Assembly: GCA_964527565.1 (NCBI GenBank)
Contig: CAZGOY010000018.1
Coordinates: 1 to 63,086, forward strand
Direction of reading: 5' to 3'
DNA length: 63,086 bases
DNA from: JAGXQV01 sp964527565
Lineage (GTDB): Bacteria; Pseudomonadota; Gammaproteobacteria; Burkholderiales; Sulfuricellaceae
Shown: piece by piece, positions 17,591 to 25,194 of the stretch
Layout: each line of letters begins with the position of its first letter
Numbering within the stretch: the first letter of the stretch is position 1
Translations under genes and position numbers: made by a program
Notes under the pieces: generated by a model
The model's database searches: none
What the model was told of the DNA's origin: nothing
What the model saw: only the letters and a program-made list of their open reading frames with translations

Positions 17591-17597
17591 GTTGACT

Positions 17598-17626
17598 TTT
17601 ATATCAACGCGCAGACGGGGTGTCAA
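17598..17626 (-). promoter_or_regulatory. Promoter of the toxin-antitoxin pair, embedded in the neighbouring gene
   Basis: On the minus strand: TTGACA (perfect), a 17-base spacer and TATAAA (5/6 match). The -10 ends 7 bases before the toxin ATG, so transcription should start at or next to the A of ATG. The -35 and spacer lie inside the last codons and stop of the COG4255-like gene. Confidence 0.75.
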
Positions 17627-18602
17627 TACGCCGGAAAGCACCGCGCCAGAATTTCCATAAATCAAGGCGGCTCAGCGTCGCCTCCAGGGTGGCGGGTTCA
17701 TCGGGAGAGAACAGGCTCAAACGCTTGATCTTTCCCTGCCGTAATGCGGCCAGCGCGGGCTTGAACCAATCCTGGTCCCAGTGCTCCAGACATTGCTGCG
17801 GGGTGTCGCGCGTCGCTTCAAGCACAAACAAGGGGGCATCCGTAAATTTCCCGACCGCTGTCGGCAAGCAAGCGGGTAACGCTGTCCACGGGAGGGCGGC
17901 GGCGATGGTCAGCCCGCGAGCCAGCGGGCCGTCGGCGATGATTTGACTGTAAGGCGCGGAAAGCGCGCCGTTCAGGATACCCCCTCCCCATGGCCAGATG
18001 CTGTTCAGAACGGGCTTGCCAGCCGCCTCGCGGGCGACGTTGCGCGGGTGGGCATGCAGCAGAATTTGCGCTTCGTTGAGCAGCTTGCGCCAATAGGCGC
18101 CATCTTCACCAAAGGGAAGAAAATGCTGGATATTGCGGCCATTTGCCTGGGCCAGACTATGCGTTTGCAGTCTGGGCACGGCAGGAAGGCGCAGATACCA
18201 GCGGCGCGGGTGAGGCGCGCTGAACTGCAAGCCCTCCGGCGAAAAATGCCGGTTCAACGCAGCGACGAGTTCCGCCGCCTCCAGCGGCGAGGGTGCGTTG
18301 TCGTCGTCGGCCAGGAGAACCAGGCGGTTGCGCATCAGCTGGATCGTCACCGGGTCGGCGCGCAGCCAATAGCTGTCGCCGGGCGCCCCGCCGTCGCCAA
18401 GCAGGGAAAAGGGCGCAACCGGGTCGTCCTGCTGCCGTTCCAGGCGGAAGGCTGCACACAGCCAGTCCTCCGTACTCTTTCCTGCCGTTTCGGTGCTGAC
18501 ACCGTATTTCAGCAGCGCGGCCAGTCCCTCTGGTACTATCTCGTGGCGCGCGACATCCGCAACGAAAGACGCAAGACGGGGAACGAGAAGGTGACAATGC
18601 AT
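17604..18602 (-). CDS. COG4255-like conserved protein of unknown function
   Basis: A 332-residue cytosolic protein with no membrane segment. Recognisable segments are MHCHLLVPRL, YWLRADPVTIQLMRNRLVL, NRHFSPEGLQF, HPRRWYLRLP, WRKLLNEAQILLHAHP and NSIWPWGGG. This pattern matches a betaproteobacterial family often annotated loosely as phosphoglycerate-mutase-like (COG4255) and commonly found near recJ; no function is proven. The His and Arg-rich conserved motifs suggest an enzyme or phosphate-binding protein, but I cannot name a reaction. It is divergent from the histidine kinase that follows. Confidence 0.7.
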   Translation of the reverse strand: MHCHLLVPRLASFVADVARHEIVPEGLAALLKYGVSTETAGKSTEDWLCAAFRLERQQDDPVAPFSLLGDGGAPGDSYWLRADPVTIQLMRNRLVLLADDDNAPSPLEAAELVAALNRHFSPEGLQFSAPHPRRWYLRLPAVPRLQTHSLAQANGRNIQHFLPFGEDGAYWRKLLNEAQILLHAHPRNVAREAAGKPVLNSIWPWGGGILNGALSAPYSQIIADGPLARGLTIAAALPWTALPACLPTAVGKFTDAPLFVLEATRDTPQQCLEHWDQDWFKPALAALRQGKIKRLSLFSPDEPATLEATLSRLDLWKFWRGAFRRIDTPSAR

Positions 18603-18746
18603 AGGAAAATTTGGATGGCGCGACCGGAAATTTGTGATGTTGCCTTTATTATCGCCGAATCGTTGCCTACACTGAAAGCGTACTGAAATGGTAGGTTATT
18701 GCCCGATATACTGGAACCCGGATTGTCGGCCCGGTGGAGATTCACA

Positions 18747-20861
18747 ATGCGCAATGATAAGCACGGCATACCCGGAAAATCGGCGCTGAGAATGCTGGGG
18801 ATATCCCGTCTGGCGTGGCTGGTCTTCCTCATCGGCATGGCGCTGACCAGCATGGCCTGGTACGCCGCCGATACCTGGACCAAGGAAAGCGCGGCGGGTA
18901 CCGGCGGCTATTTGCCCGTGGTGGTTTTGCTGGGGGGCATGGTGACCAGCGTGCTGATGTTTGCGCTGGTGCTGATGCTGGTCACCCAGCGCCAGCGGGT
19001 GATGGCCGAGGTAGTCCGGCAGAAATCGCTGTTTTCGCAAGTGCTGGACGCGCTACCGGTCAATGTGTTTCTCAAGGACAAGCATTTCCGCTTTGTCCTG
19101 GTGAACGAAGAGGCCGCACGGACATTGGGTATGACCAAAGAGGCGGCTGCCGGCAAAACCAACTTTGACGTATTTCCGCATGATGTCGCCGCCCGATTGC
19201 TCGAGTACGACGAATACGTGTTTGCCGAGGAGCGCCTGGTGATGCGCGAGGAGCGGGTGGTTTGCAACCGGCAGGAAAAAACCCTGCTCGCGGGCAAGAA
19301 GGTCATTCGTCTGCCCGGTAGCGATGAGCCCATGCTGCTGGGTTTTTCCTTCGACATCAGCGACCGGAAAAAGGCCGAACGCGAGTTGATACACGAGAAG
19401 CGCTTTATCCGCCAGGTTATCGACAACATACCCAGCATCATTTTCGTCAAGGATGAGAAAGGCAATTTCCTGCTGGTCAACCACGCCACCTCCTCCTCCT
19501 GGGGCATGACCCCCGAACAGCTTGCCGGTCGTAATCAGTCGGATATTTTCCCGACTAACCGAAAGGTCGACTTTATTTCGCAGGTCGAGCGCTTGGTCTT
19601 GGACGAACGCAAGAGCATTGACATGGAGGAAGCCCTCTCCCTGCCGAATGGCGAAACCCTGTGGATGTCCATGAGCAAGCGTCCGTTGCCGCAAGCGGAC
19701 GGCAAGCTTTTCGTGCTCTGTATCGCCAGCGATATAACCGAACGCCGACACCTGGAGCAGGCGGCGGCGCGCGCCCATGTCAACGAATTGAGCCGTTCGC
19801 TGACCGATGCGGTGGGCGTAGGCCTGGTCGGGCTGGACCTGTCGCACCGGATTGTCTTCGCCAATCCCAAAGCCCAGGAAATTCTGGCCATTCCAGAGCC
19901 GGAAATGCGGGGAAACAAGCTGTGCGATGTCGTGCTGCCAATAACGGCGGATGGACTTGCGTTGAATGATGGCACTTGCCCCGCGTGGGAGGTGGTTGCC
20001 GCAGGACACACCTTCCAGGCCGATGACTGGTCGTTTCATCGCGGCGATGGCAGCCGTTTTCCGGTAAGCCTGGTGATCGCCCCTCTCCATGAAAACGACA
20101 AGGTTTCGGGTGCGGTTCTTTCGTTTCAGGACATCACCGACCGTCACGAAGCGGAAGCCATGCAGACGCAGCACATGGTGGAGCTGGCGCGCGTGAATGC
20201 CGAGCTGGACGAATTCACCTATGTCGCCAGCCACGATTTGCAGGAGCCGGTGCGCAAGCTGGTGGCTTTCAGCGAGTGGCTGAGAAAGGACCTGGGGGAG
20301 GAATTGCCGCCGCGCGCCGAGCAGGATCTGGGCTTTATCGTCGACGCGGCGCAAAGAATGCAACGCCTGGTGGCGGATCTGCTGGCGCTGTCGCGCACCG
20401 GCAAGGTTTCCATGGTGCGCGAGAAGTTCGCTCTCGATGATGCCGTCAACCGCGCGCTGGAGGCGCTTGAACTGATGATTACGGAAAGCCATGCGCGTAT
20501 CAGCCGTGCGCCGCTACCTGTCGTATTGGGAGATTTGACGCTACTGACCCAGCTTTACCAGAACCTGATCGGCAATGCGCTGAAATTCACTGACGGCGCC
20601 CTTCCTGAAATCGCTTTGACGGCAGAGCAGGTCGGCGATGAATGGATATTCGGCGTGCGCGACAACGGTATCGGTATTCCCGCGCAGTATGCGGATCAGG
20701 TCTTCCTGCCGTTCAAACGCCTGCATGGGCGCGGACAGTTTGAAGGTTCGGGGGTGGGGCTGTCGATCTGCCGCAAGGTGGTGGAGCGCCATCATGGGAA
20801 AATCTGGGTGGAATCCGAAGAAGGGCAGGGCACATGGTTCAAATTTACGCTGGGACAATAG
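18747..20861 (+). CDS. Membrane PAS histidine kinase, first kinase of the signalling island
   Basis: About 704 residues. Two membrane helices near the N-terminus (LAWLVFLIGMALTSMAWYA and YLPVVVLLGGMVTSVLMFA) enclose only about 20 periplasmic residues. Three PAS domains follow (VLDALPVNVFLKD, VIDNIPSIIFVKDE, and AVGVGLVGLDLSHR starts), then HisKA with the phospho-His in YVASHDLQEPVRKL and a HATPase with LYQNLIGNALKF, DNGIGI and GSGVGLSICRKVV. The H-box is of the bacteriophytochrome-kinase type, whose usual partner is an Rcp1-like regulator such as the one 4 kb downstream. I chose the ATG with GGAG 8 bases upstream. Its end overlaps the next gene by 28 bases. Confidence 0.88.
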   Translation: MRNDKHGIPGKSALRMLGISRLAWLVFLIGMALTSMAWYAADTWTKESAAGTGGYLPVVVLLGGMVTSVLMFALVLMLVTQRQRVMAEVVRQKSLFSQVLDALPVNVFLKDKHFRFVLVNEEAARTLGMTKEAAAGKTNFDVFPHDVAARLLEYDEYVFAEERLVMREERVVCNRQEKTLLAGKKVIRLPGSDEPMLLGFSFDISDRKKAERELIHEKRFIRQVIDNIPSIIFVKDEKGNFLLVNHATSSSWGMTPEQLAGRNQSDIFPTNRKVDFISQVERLVLDERKSIDMEEALSLPNGETLWMSMSKRPLPQADGKLFVLCIASDITERRHLEQAAARAHVNELSRSLTDAVGVGLVGLDLSHRIVFANPKAQEILAIPEPEMRGNKLCDVVLPITADGLALNDGTCPAWEVVAAGHTFQADDWSFHRGDGSRFPVSLVIAPLHENDKVSGAVLSFQDITDRHEAEAMQTQHMVELARVNAELDEFTYVASHDLQEPVRKLVAFSEWLRKDLGEELPPRAEQDLGFIVDAAQRMQRLVADLLALSRTGKVSMVREKFALDDAVNRALEALELMITESHARISRAPLPVVLGDLTLLTQLYQNLIGNALKFTDGALPEIALTAEQVGDEWIFGVRDNGIGIPAQYADQVFLPFKRLHGRGQFEGSGVGLSICRKVVERHHGKIWVESEEGQGTWFKFTLGQ

Positions 20862-21877
20862 CCCGGATATTTTTTTGTCTTGTCCTGTCCCTGGGCGGCG
20901 GCGGGGCGCTCGCCGCCGCCGATGGCACGGGGGAAAAAGTCGTGCTCTCCCTGCCGGGGCCGCGCAGCATTTCTTATTTGCCGATTGAGCTGATCGGCAA
21001 GATCGGCGCGGACCGCGCCGAGGGAATCAAGGTCGAACTGCGCCACTTCGGCGGCGGCGGTCTGGCCATGCAGGACTTGATAAAACACAATAGCGATTTC
21101 GCCGTTCTCGGCCTGCCGGCGGTGATGTCGCAGTACATCAACGGCGGCGATGTGGCTGCCGTCGCCGCGGTGAACGATTTGCCGCTGTACATGCTGATGG
21201 TGCGCGCCGATCTGAAAGAGCAGGTGAAGCAGGTCGCCGACCTGCGCGGGCGGGTGGTCGGCATTTATTCCAGCTCGCTTTCCAGCAAGACCGCTTCGCA
21301 GCAACTGACGGAACTGGTGCTGAAAACCGCCGGAGTTTCGCTGGATGAAGTACGCTTCATTTCCGTCGAGCAAAGTTGGCAGGGAATATCCACAATGTTC
21401 CAGAGTGGCGCGGTGGATGCGGTGATGGGCGGCGAGCCCTTTGCCTCGCGCCTGCGTAACAATAAACAGGTGTTTTTCCTTCTTGATCTGAGCAAGCCGG
21501 ACGATGCGCGCCGCGTACCCGGCGCGGGTTTTTTGCGTGGCACCCTGGTGACCCGCCGGGAAACCGTGAGGGATTTTCCCCAAAGGGTAGAAAAAATGGT
21601 GCGCGCCCTGAGAAATACACTGCAATGGATGTCAACGCGCAGCCCCGAGGCCATCGTCGAAAAGCTGGATATCCGGGACGGCGAGGAAAAAGCGTCGCTT
21701 CTGGCTTCATTGAAGCGTTATCCGCATCTGTACAGCAAGGATGGGCGTTTTTCCAACGCTCAGTTGCGCGAGACGCAGCATTTTTTCCGCCAATCTTCTT
21801 CTGACGACAGCCCGGCGGCCAAGACACTGGATGTCAACAGCCTGATCGTCGATCTCTGGGCAGGAAGAAAGGAATGA
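20834..21877 (+). CDS. Periplasmic substrate-binding-like protein 1 (NMT1/SsuA type), orphan
   Basis: 347 residues. A signal peptide (IARIFFCLVLSLGGGGALAAAD) is followed by a bilobed NMT1/SsuA/TauA-like binding fold: LPGPRSISYLPIELIGKIG, LRHFGGGGLAMQDLI, SDFAVLGLPAVMS, VADLRGRVVGIYSSSLSS and VDAVMGGEPFASRL. Relatives bind sulfonates, nitrate or thiamine precursors for ABC import, but no permease or ATPase is nearby. It overlaps the kinase stop by 28 bases and is joined by ATGA to a homologous gene, so it is most likely a sensor subunit for the flanking kinases. Ligand unknown. Confidence 0.82.
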   Translation: MVQIYAGTIARIFFCLVLSLGGGGALAAADGTGEKVVLSLPGPRSISYLPIELIGKIGADRAEGIKVELRHFGGGGLAMQDLIKHNSDFAVLGLPAVMSQYINGGDVAAVAAVNDLPLYMLMVRADLKEQVKQVADLRGRVVGIYSSSLSSKTASQQLTELVLKTAGVSLDEVRFISVEQSWQGISTMFQSGAVDAVMGGEPFASRLRNNKQVFFLLDLSKPDDARRVPGAGFLRGTLVTRRETVRDFPQRVEKMVRALRNTLQWMSTRSPEAIVEKLDIRDGEEKASLLASLKRYPHLYSKDGRFSNAQLRETQHFFRQSSSDDSPAAKTLDVNSLIVDLWAGRKE

Positions 21878-21897
21878 AAGTGATGAGAGGAACCGAA

Positions 21898-22965
21898 ATG
21901 AATTTCCCGAACGGTTTGCGCTTGCCAGCGGAGGCTGTCTGGCAAAAGGCATGGGTAATGCTGTGTTGCGCGCTCCTGGCCGTGCCGGGAATGGCGCCGC
22001 ACGCAGCCGCCGAAAGCGGGATGGAAAGAATCGTGGTTTCCGTCCCCGGTCCGCGCAACATTTCCTATCTGCCGATTGATCTGATCGGCAAGATCGGCGC
22101 GGACCATGCCGAAGGGGCCAGGGTACAGTTGCTCCAGGTCGGCGGCGGCGCGGTGGCCTTGCAGGAATTGATGAACCGCAACAGCGATTTCGCCGTGGCC
22201 GGGTTTCCGGCGGCCATGTCGCTACGCGCCAACGGCGGCGACGTGGTCGGGGTGGCGGCGGTCAACGACTTGCCGCTGTTCATCCTGATGGTGCGCGCCG
22301 GGCTGAAGGAGCAGGTGAAGCAGGTGGCCGACCTGCGTGGTCGGGTCATCGGGGTCAACACCAGTTCGCTTTCCAGCAAAACCACTTCGCAGCAATTGGC
22401 CGAGCTGGTGTTGAAATCCGCCGGGGTTTCGGCGGATGAAGTGCGCATCGTCGCCGCCGGGCAAAGCTGGCTGGAACAATCCTCCCTGCTGTTGAGCGGG
22501 GCGGCGGACGCGGTGATGGGCGACGAACCCTTCGCCTCGCGCCTGCTGGCGGAAAAGCAGGTGTTTTTTCTCGTCAACCTGACCAACCCCGCCGACGTGC
22601 GCCGTATTCCCGGCGCGGGGTTTCTGCACGCCACCCTGGAAACGCGCGGTGAAACGCTAAGGAATGCCCCACAGAAGGTTGAGAAGATGGTGCGCATCCT
22701 GCGCCGCACGCTGCAATGGATGGCGAACCACAGCGCCGAAGAAATCGTGGAAAAGCTGGATATCCGGGACAGCGAGGAAAGCGCCGCATTGCTCGCTTCC
22801 CTCAGGCGCTATCCGCGCCTTTACAGCCCGGACGGGCGTTTTTCCAGCGCGCAGTTGCGCGAGACGCAGCATTTTTTCCGTCAATCGTCCGCAGACGATC
22901 CGGCGGCCAGGCAACTCGAAATCGAAAGCCTGACCGTCGACCGCTGGTCGGGAAGAAAGCCATGA
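21898..22965 (+). CDS. Periplasmic substrate-binding-like protein 2, tandem paralogue
   Basis: About 355 residues, homologous to the preceding gene along its whole length (PGPRNISYLPIDLIGKIGAD, KEQVKQVADLRGRVIG, VMGDEPFASRL, LDIRDSEESAALLASLRRYP, AQLRETQHFFRQSS). A signal peptide ends near APHAAAES. Some pocket-region segments differ (VNTSSLSSKTTS versus IYSSSLSSKTAS; LLQVGGGAVALQELM versus LRHFGGGGLAMQDLI), so it may bind a related but different ligand. The ATG at MNFPNGL has AGAGGAA 5 bases upstream; an earlier ATG overlaps the preceding stop. Ten bases separate it from the second kinase. Confidence 0.82.
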   Translation: MNFPNGLRLPAEAVWQKAWVMLCCALLAVPGMAPHAAAESGMERIVVSVPGPRNISYLPIDLIGKIGADHAEGARVQLLQVGGGAVALQELMNRNSDFAVAGFPAAMSLRANGGDVVGVAAVNDLPLFILMVRAGLKEQVKQVADLRGRVIGVNTSSLSSKTTSQQLAELVLKSAGVSADEVRIVAAGQSWLEQSSLLLSGAADAVMGDEPFASRLLAEKQVFFLVNLTNPADVRRIPGAGFLHATLETRGETLRNAPQKVEKMVRILRRTLQWMANHSAEEIVEKLDIRDSEESAALLASLRRYPRLYSPDGRFSSAQLRETQHFFRQSSADDPAARQLEIESLTVDRWSGRKP

Positions 22966-22975
22966 GGGGCGGCCT

Positions 22976-24703
22976 ATGGACAACATGATGCCCGACGCAC
23001 AAATCGGCGCCCTCAAGCGGCAGGCCAGCGTGCGGCTGGCGCTGGCGCTGAGCGCGGCGCTGCTGCTGGCGGGCGCCACGGTGTTCGGGTTTTACAACGC
23101 CGCGTTCGACAAGGCTGCGGCGCAAAAAATGCAGGACGCCGCCGAACATTATGCCGTGCGCATCAACCAACTGGAGGAAGAGTGGGAAGGCGAAGCCATG
23201 CGCCTCAAGACCCGGCTGGAATATACCCGCCTGCTGGAAGACCGCGAGCGGCGCTGGATCGGATTGAACAGCTATTTGATCGCCCAGAGCGGCAGCCGGA
23301 TATTTTCCAACATCCTGATCGTTTCGAAACAGGGGCCGGTGCTGTACCGTTACGGCGTGAATGCGGATTTCCTGCCGGACACCTTCGCCCAGAAAACTTA
23401 TGTCGGCTGGCATTACGATGCCGCGCACGCCGCGCTGTACCGGGTGTATCGCCAGGCAATCTGGCTGGGCAGCGACGGCATGGCCTGGCTCTATCTGTTG
23501 AAGCCGCTGGACAACGCGCTGCTGTTTGCCAACATCTTCCCCGGCGCCCGGCTTTTTCTTGCCTGGCAGGGGAACTTCGTCTCCAGTTCCCAGGGCGGAA
23601 CGGTACGGGGGGTCAATCCCGATTTCCAGGGTGCGGTTTACCAGGGGCGCGACCGTTACGAGCAGCATCTCCTGCCGTGGGAGAAAGGCAAGCCCGGTGC
23701 CTTGCTGGTCATCCAGCAGCGGGTGGAACGTCCGTTCACGCTTCAGGAACTGGTTTATAGCGGTGCGCTGATCATCCTGTTGCTGACCGTTTTCCTGTGG
23801 TTGTTGCTGGGGCGCTGGCTGACCGCCATTGCCCGGCGCGTGGGTGCGCTACGCCAGGCCGCGCAGACTTTTTCCCGCGAGCGGGCGGTGACGGCGTGCA
23901 TGAAGCAGGCGCTGGATGAAGCGCGCGCCGGCAACGCCGATGAATTGAGCGCGCTGACCAATACGCTCTCCCAATTGATTGAGGCGATCGAACACGGCGA
24001 TGCGGAGCTGGCCTCGCAAATGACCAAACTGACGCAACTGAACGCGGAACTGAACGAATTTACCTATATCACCAGCCACGATTTGCAGGAACCCCTGCGC
24101 AAGCTGATGATTTTCAGCGAATGGCTGGTGCGCGACCTGGGCGGCAACCTGCCGGAACCGGTGGCCAAGGACGTGGCGTTCATTACCGATGCTGCCGCGC
24201 GCATGCGCCGTCTGGTCGAAGATTTGCTGGTATTGTCGCGCGCCGGTAACCGGGATTTGCAGCGCGAGCGCGTCAGTCTGAAAAAGGTGGCGGAAACAGC
24301 GCTCGAAGCTTTGGCCCTGCGCATTGGGGAAACCGGCGCGGTAATCAGCCGCGACCCCTTGCCGGAGGTCCTGGGCGATGCCACGTTGCTGACGCAGCTC
24401 TACCAGAATCTCGTCAGCAACGCCCTGAAATATTGCGATGGCGTGCCGCACATCCATCTCAGCGTGGAAAGGAAAAACGGCGCGTGGCTGCTGGGCGTGC
24501 GCGATGACGGCATCGGCATCAATCCGGACTATGCCGAGCAGATTTTCCAGCCCTTCAAGCGCCTGCACGGGCGTGAAAAATACGAAGGCACCGGTATCGG
24601 CCTGGCCATCTGCCGCAAGGTGGTGGAGCGCCACGGTGGGAAAATATGGGTCGAATCGGAGGAGGGGGTGGGGACGCATTTCCGCTTTACCCTGCCGGGT
24701 TAG
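22976..24703 (+). CDS. Membrane histidine kinase with a large periplasmic domain, second kinase of the island
   Basis: 575 residues. One membrane helix (LALALSAALLLAGATVFGF) leads into a periplasmic region of about 220 residues that I do not recognise, then a second helix (LVYSGALIILLLTVFLWLL). A HAMP-like linker and coiled segment follow, then HisKA with the phospho-His in YITSHDLQEPLRKL and a HATPase with LYQNLVSNALKY, DDGIGI and GTGIGLAICRKVV. There is no PAS domain. The catalytic half is clearly paralogous to the kinase at the other end of the binding-protein pair. The periplasmic domain is the natural docking site for those proteins. Confidence 0.87.
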   Translation: MDNMMPDAQIGALKRQASVRLALALSAALLLAGATVFGFYNAAFDKAAAQKMQDAAEHYAVRINQLEEEWEGEAMRLKTRLEYTRLLEDRERRWIGLNSYLIAQSGSRIFSNILIVSKQGPVLYRYGVNADFLPDTFAQKTYVGWHYDAAHAALYRVYRQAIWLGSDGMAWLYLLKPLDNALLFANIFPGARLFLAWQGNFVSSSQGGTVRGVNPDFQGAVYQGRDRYEQHLLPWEKGKPGALLVIQQRVERPFTLQELVYSGALIILLLTVFLWLLLGRWLTAIARRVGALRQAAQTFSRERAVTACMKQALDEARAGNADELSALTNTLSQLIEAIEHGDAELASQMTKLTQLNAELNEFTYITSHDLQEPLRKLMIFSEWLVRDLGGNLPEPVAKDVAFITDAAARMRRLVEDLLVLSRAGNRDLQRERVSLKKVAETALEALALRIGETGAVISRDPLPEVLGDATLLTQLYQNLVSNALKYCDGVPHIHLSVERKNGAWLLGVRDDGIGINPDYAEQIFQPFKRLHGREKYEGTGIGLAICRKVVERHGGKIWVESEEGVGTHFRFTLPG

Positions 24704-24726
24704 GATATACTTCGCGGCTGGTCGCA

Positions 24727-25191
24727 ATGGAGAAAAATGTGGAAGACAAGGACAAGGCAGGCATCATTTTGCTGGTGGAGGACGACCCCGGCGACCAGGA
24801 ACTGATTACGCGGGCATTGCACGACAGCACCGGCAATATCCAGATGCATGTGGTCGATGATGGCGAGACGGCACTGGACTATCTCTACCAGCGCGGCAAC
24901 TACGCCGATGCCGAGCATTACCCCATGCCGGACCTGATCCTGCTGGACCTCAACCTGACGCGTCTCAACGGTATCCAGGTGCTGGAAAAAGTGCGTAACG
25001 ACCTCACCTTGCAGCACATTCCGGTGATCGTGCTGACCACGTCCCAGCAGGACCGCGACGTGGCGCGCAGCTACAACAGCGGCGCCTGTTCCTATGTGGT
25101 CAAGCCGAGCAGCATCGAGCATTTCACCAAGGTGATCCGCACCATCGAGGAATACTGGTTCAATACCGTCAGGTTGCCTGCCAGGGGATAA
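24727..25191 (+). CDS. Single-domain response regulator, Rcp1/CheY-like
   Basis: About 154 residues, one receiver domain: acidic pocket LVEDDPGDQEL, phospho-acceptor Asp in LILLDLNLTRLNG, the Thr of VLTTSQQ and the Lys of SYVVKPSS. The GDQEL and SYNSGACSYVVKP patterns are those of Rcp1-type regulators that pair with bacteriophytochrome-like kinases. With no output domain it probably works as a phospho-shuttle or by protein contact. It follows the second kinase by 23 bases, within the same transcription unit. Confidence 0.87.
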   Translation: MEKNVEDKDKAGIILLVEDDPGDQELITRALHDSTGNIQMHVVDDGETALDYLYQRGNYADAEHYPMPDLILLDLNLTRLNGIQVLEKVRNDLTLQHIPVIVLTTSQQDRDVARSYNSGACSYVVKPSSIEHFTKVIRTIEEYWFNTVRLPARG

Positions 25192-25194
25192 GTC

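Noticed and set aside
19053..20492. 479-codon frame on the minus strand inside the first kinase
   Set aside because: Opposite conserved PAS and HisKA motifs; no ribosome-binding site or domain.
20834..22965. The binding proteins as parts of an ordinary ABC importer
   Set aside because: No permease or ATPase is encoded nearby (lolCD downstream is for lipoproteins), and both neighbours are kinases; a distant importer cannot be excluded.
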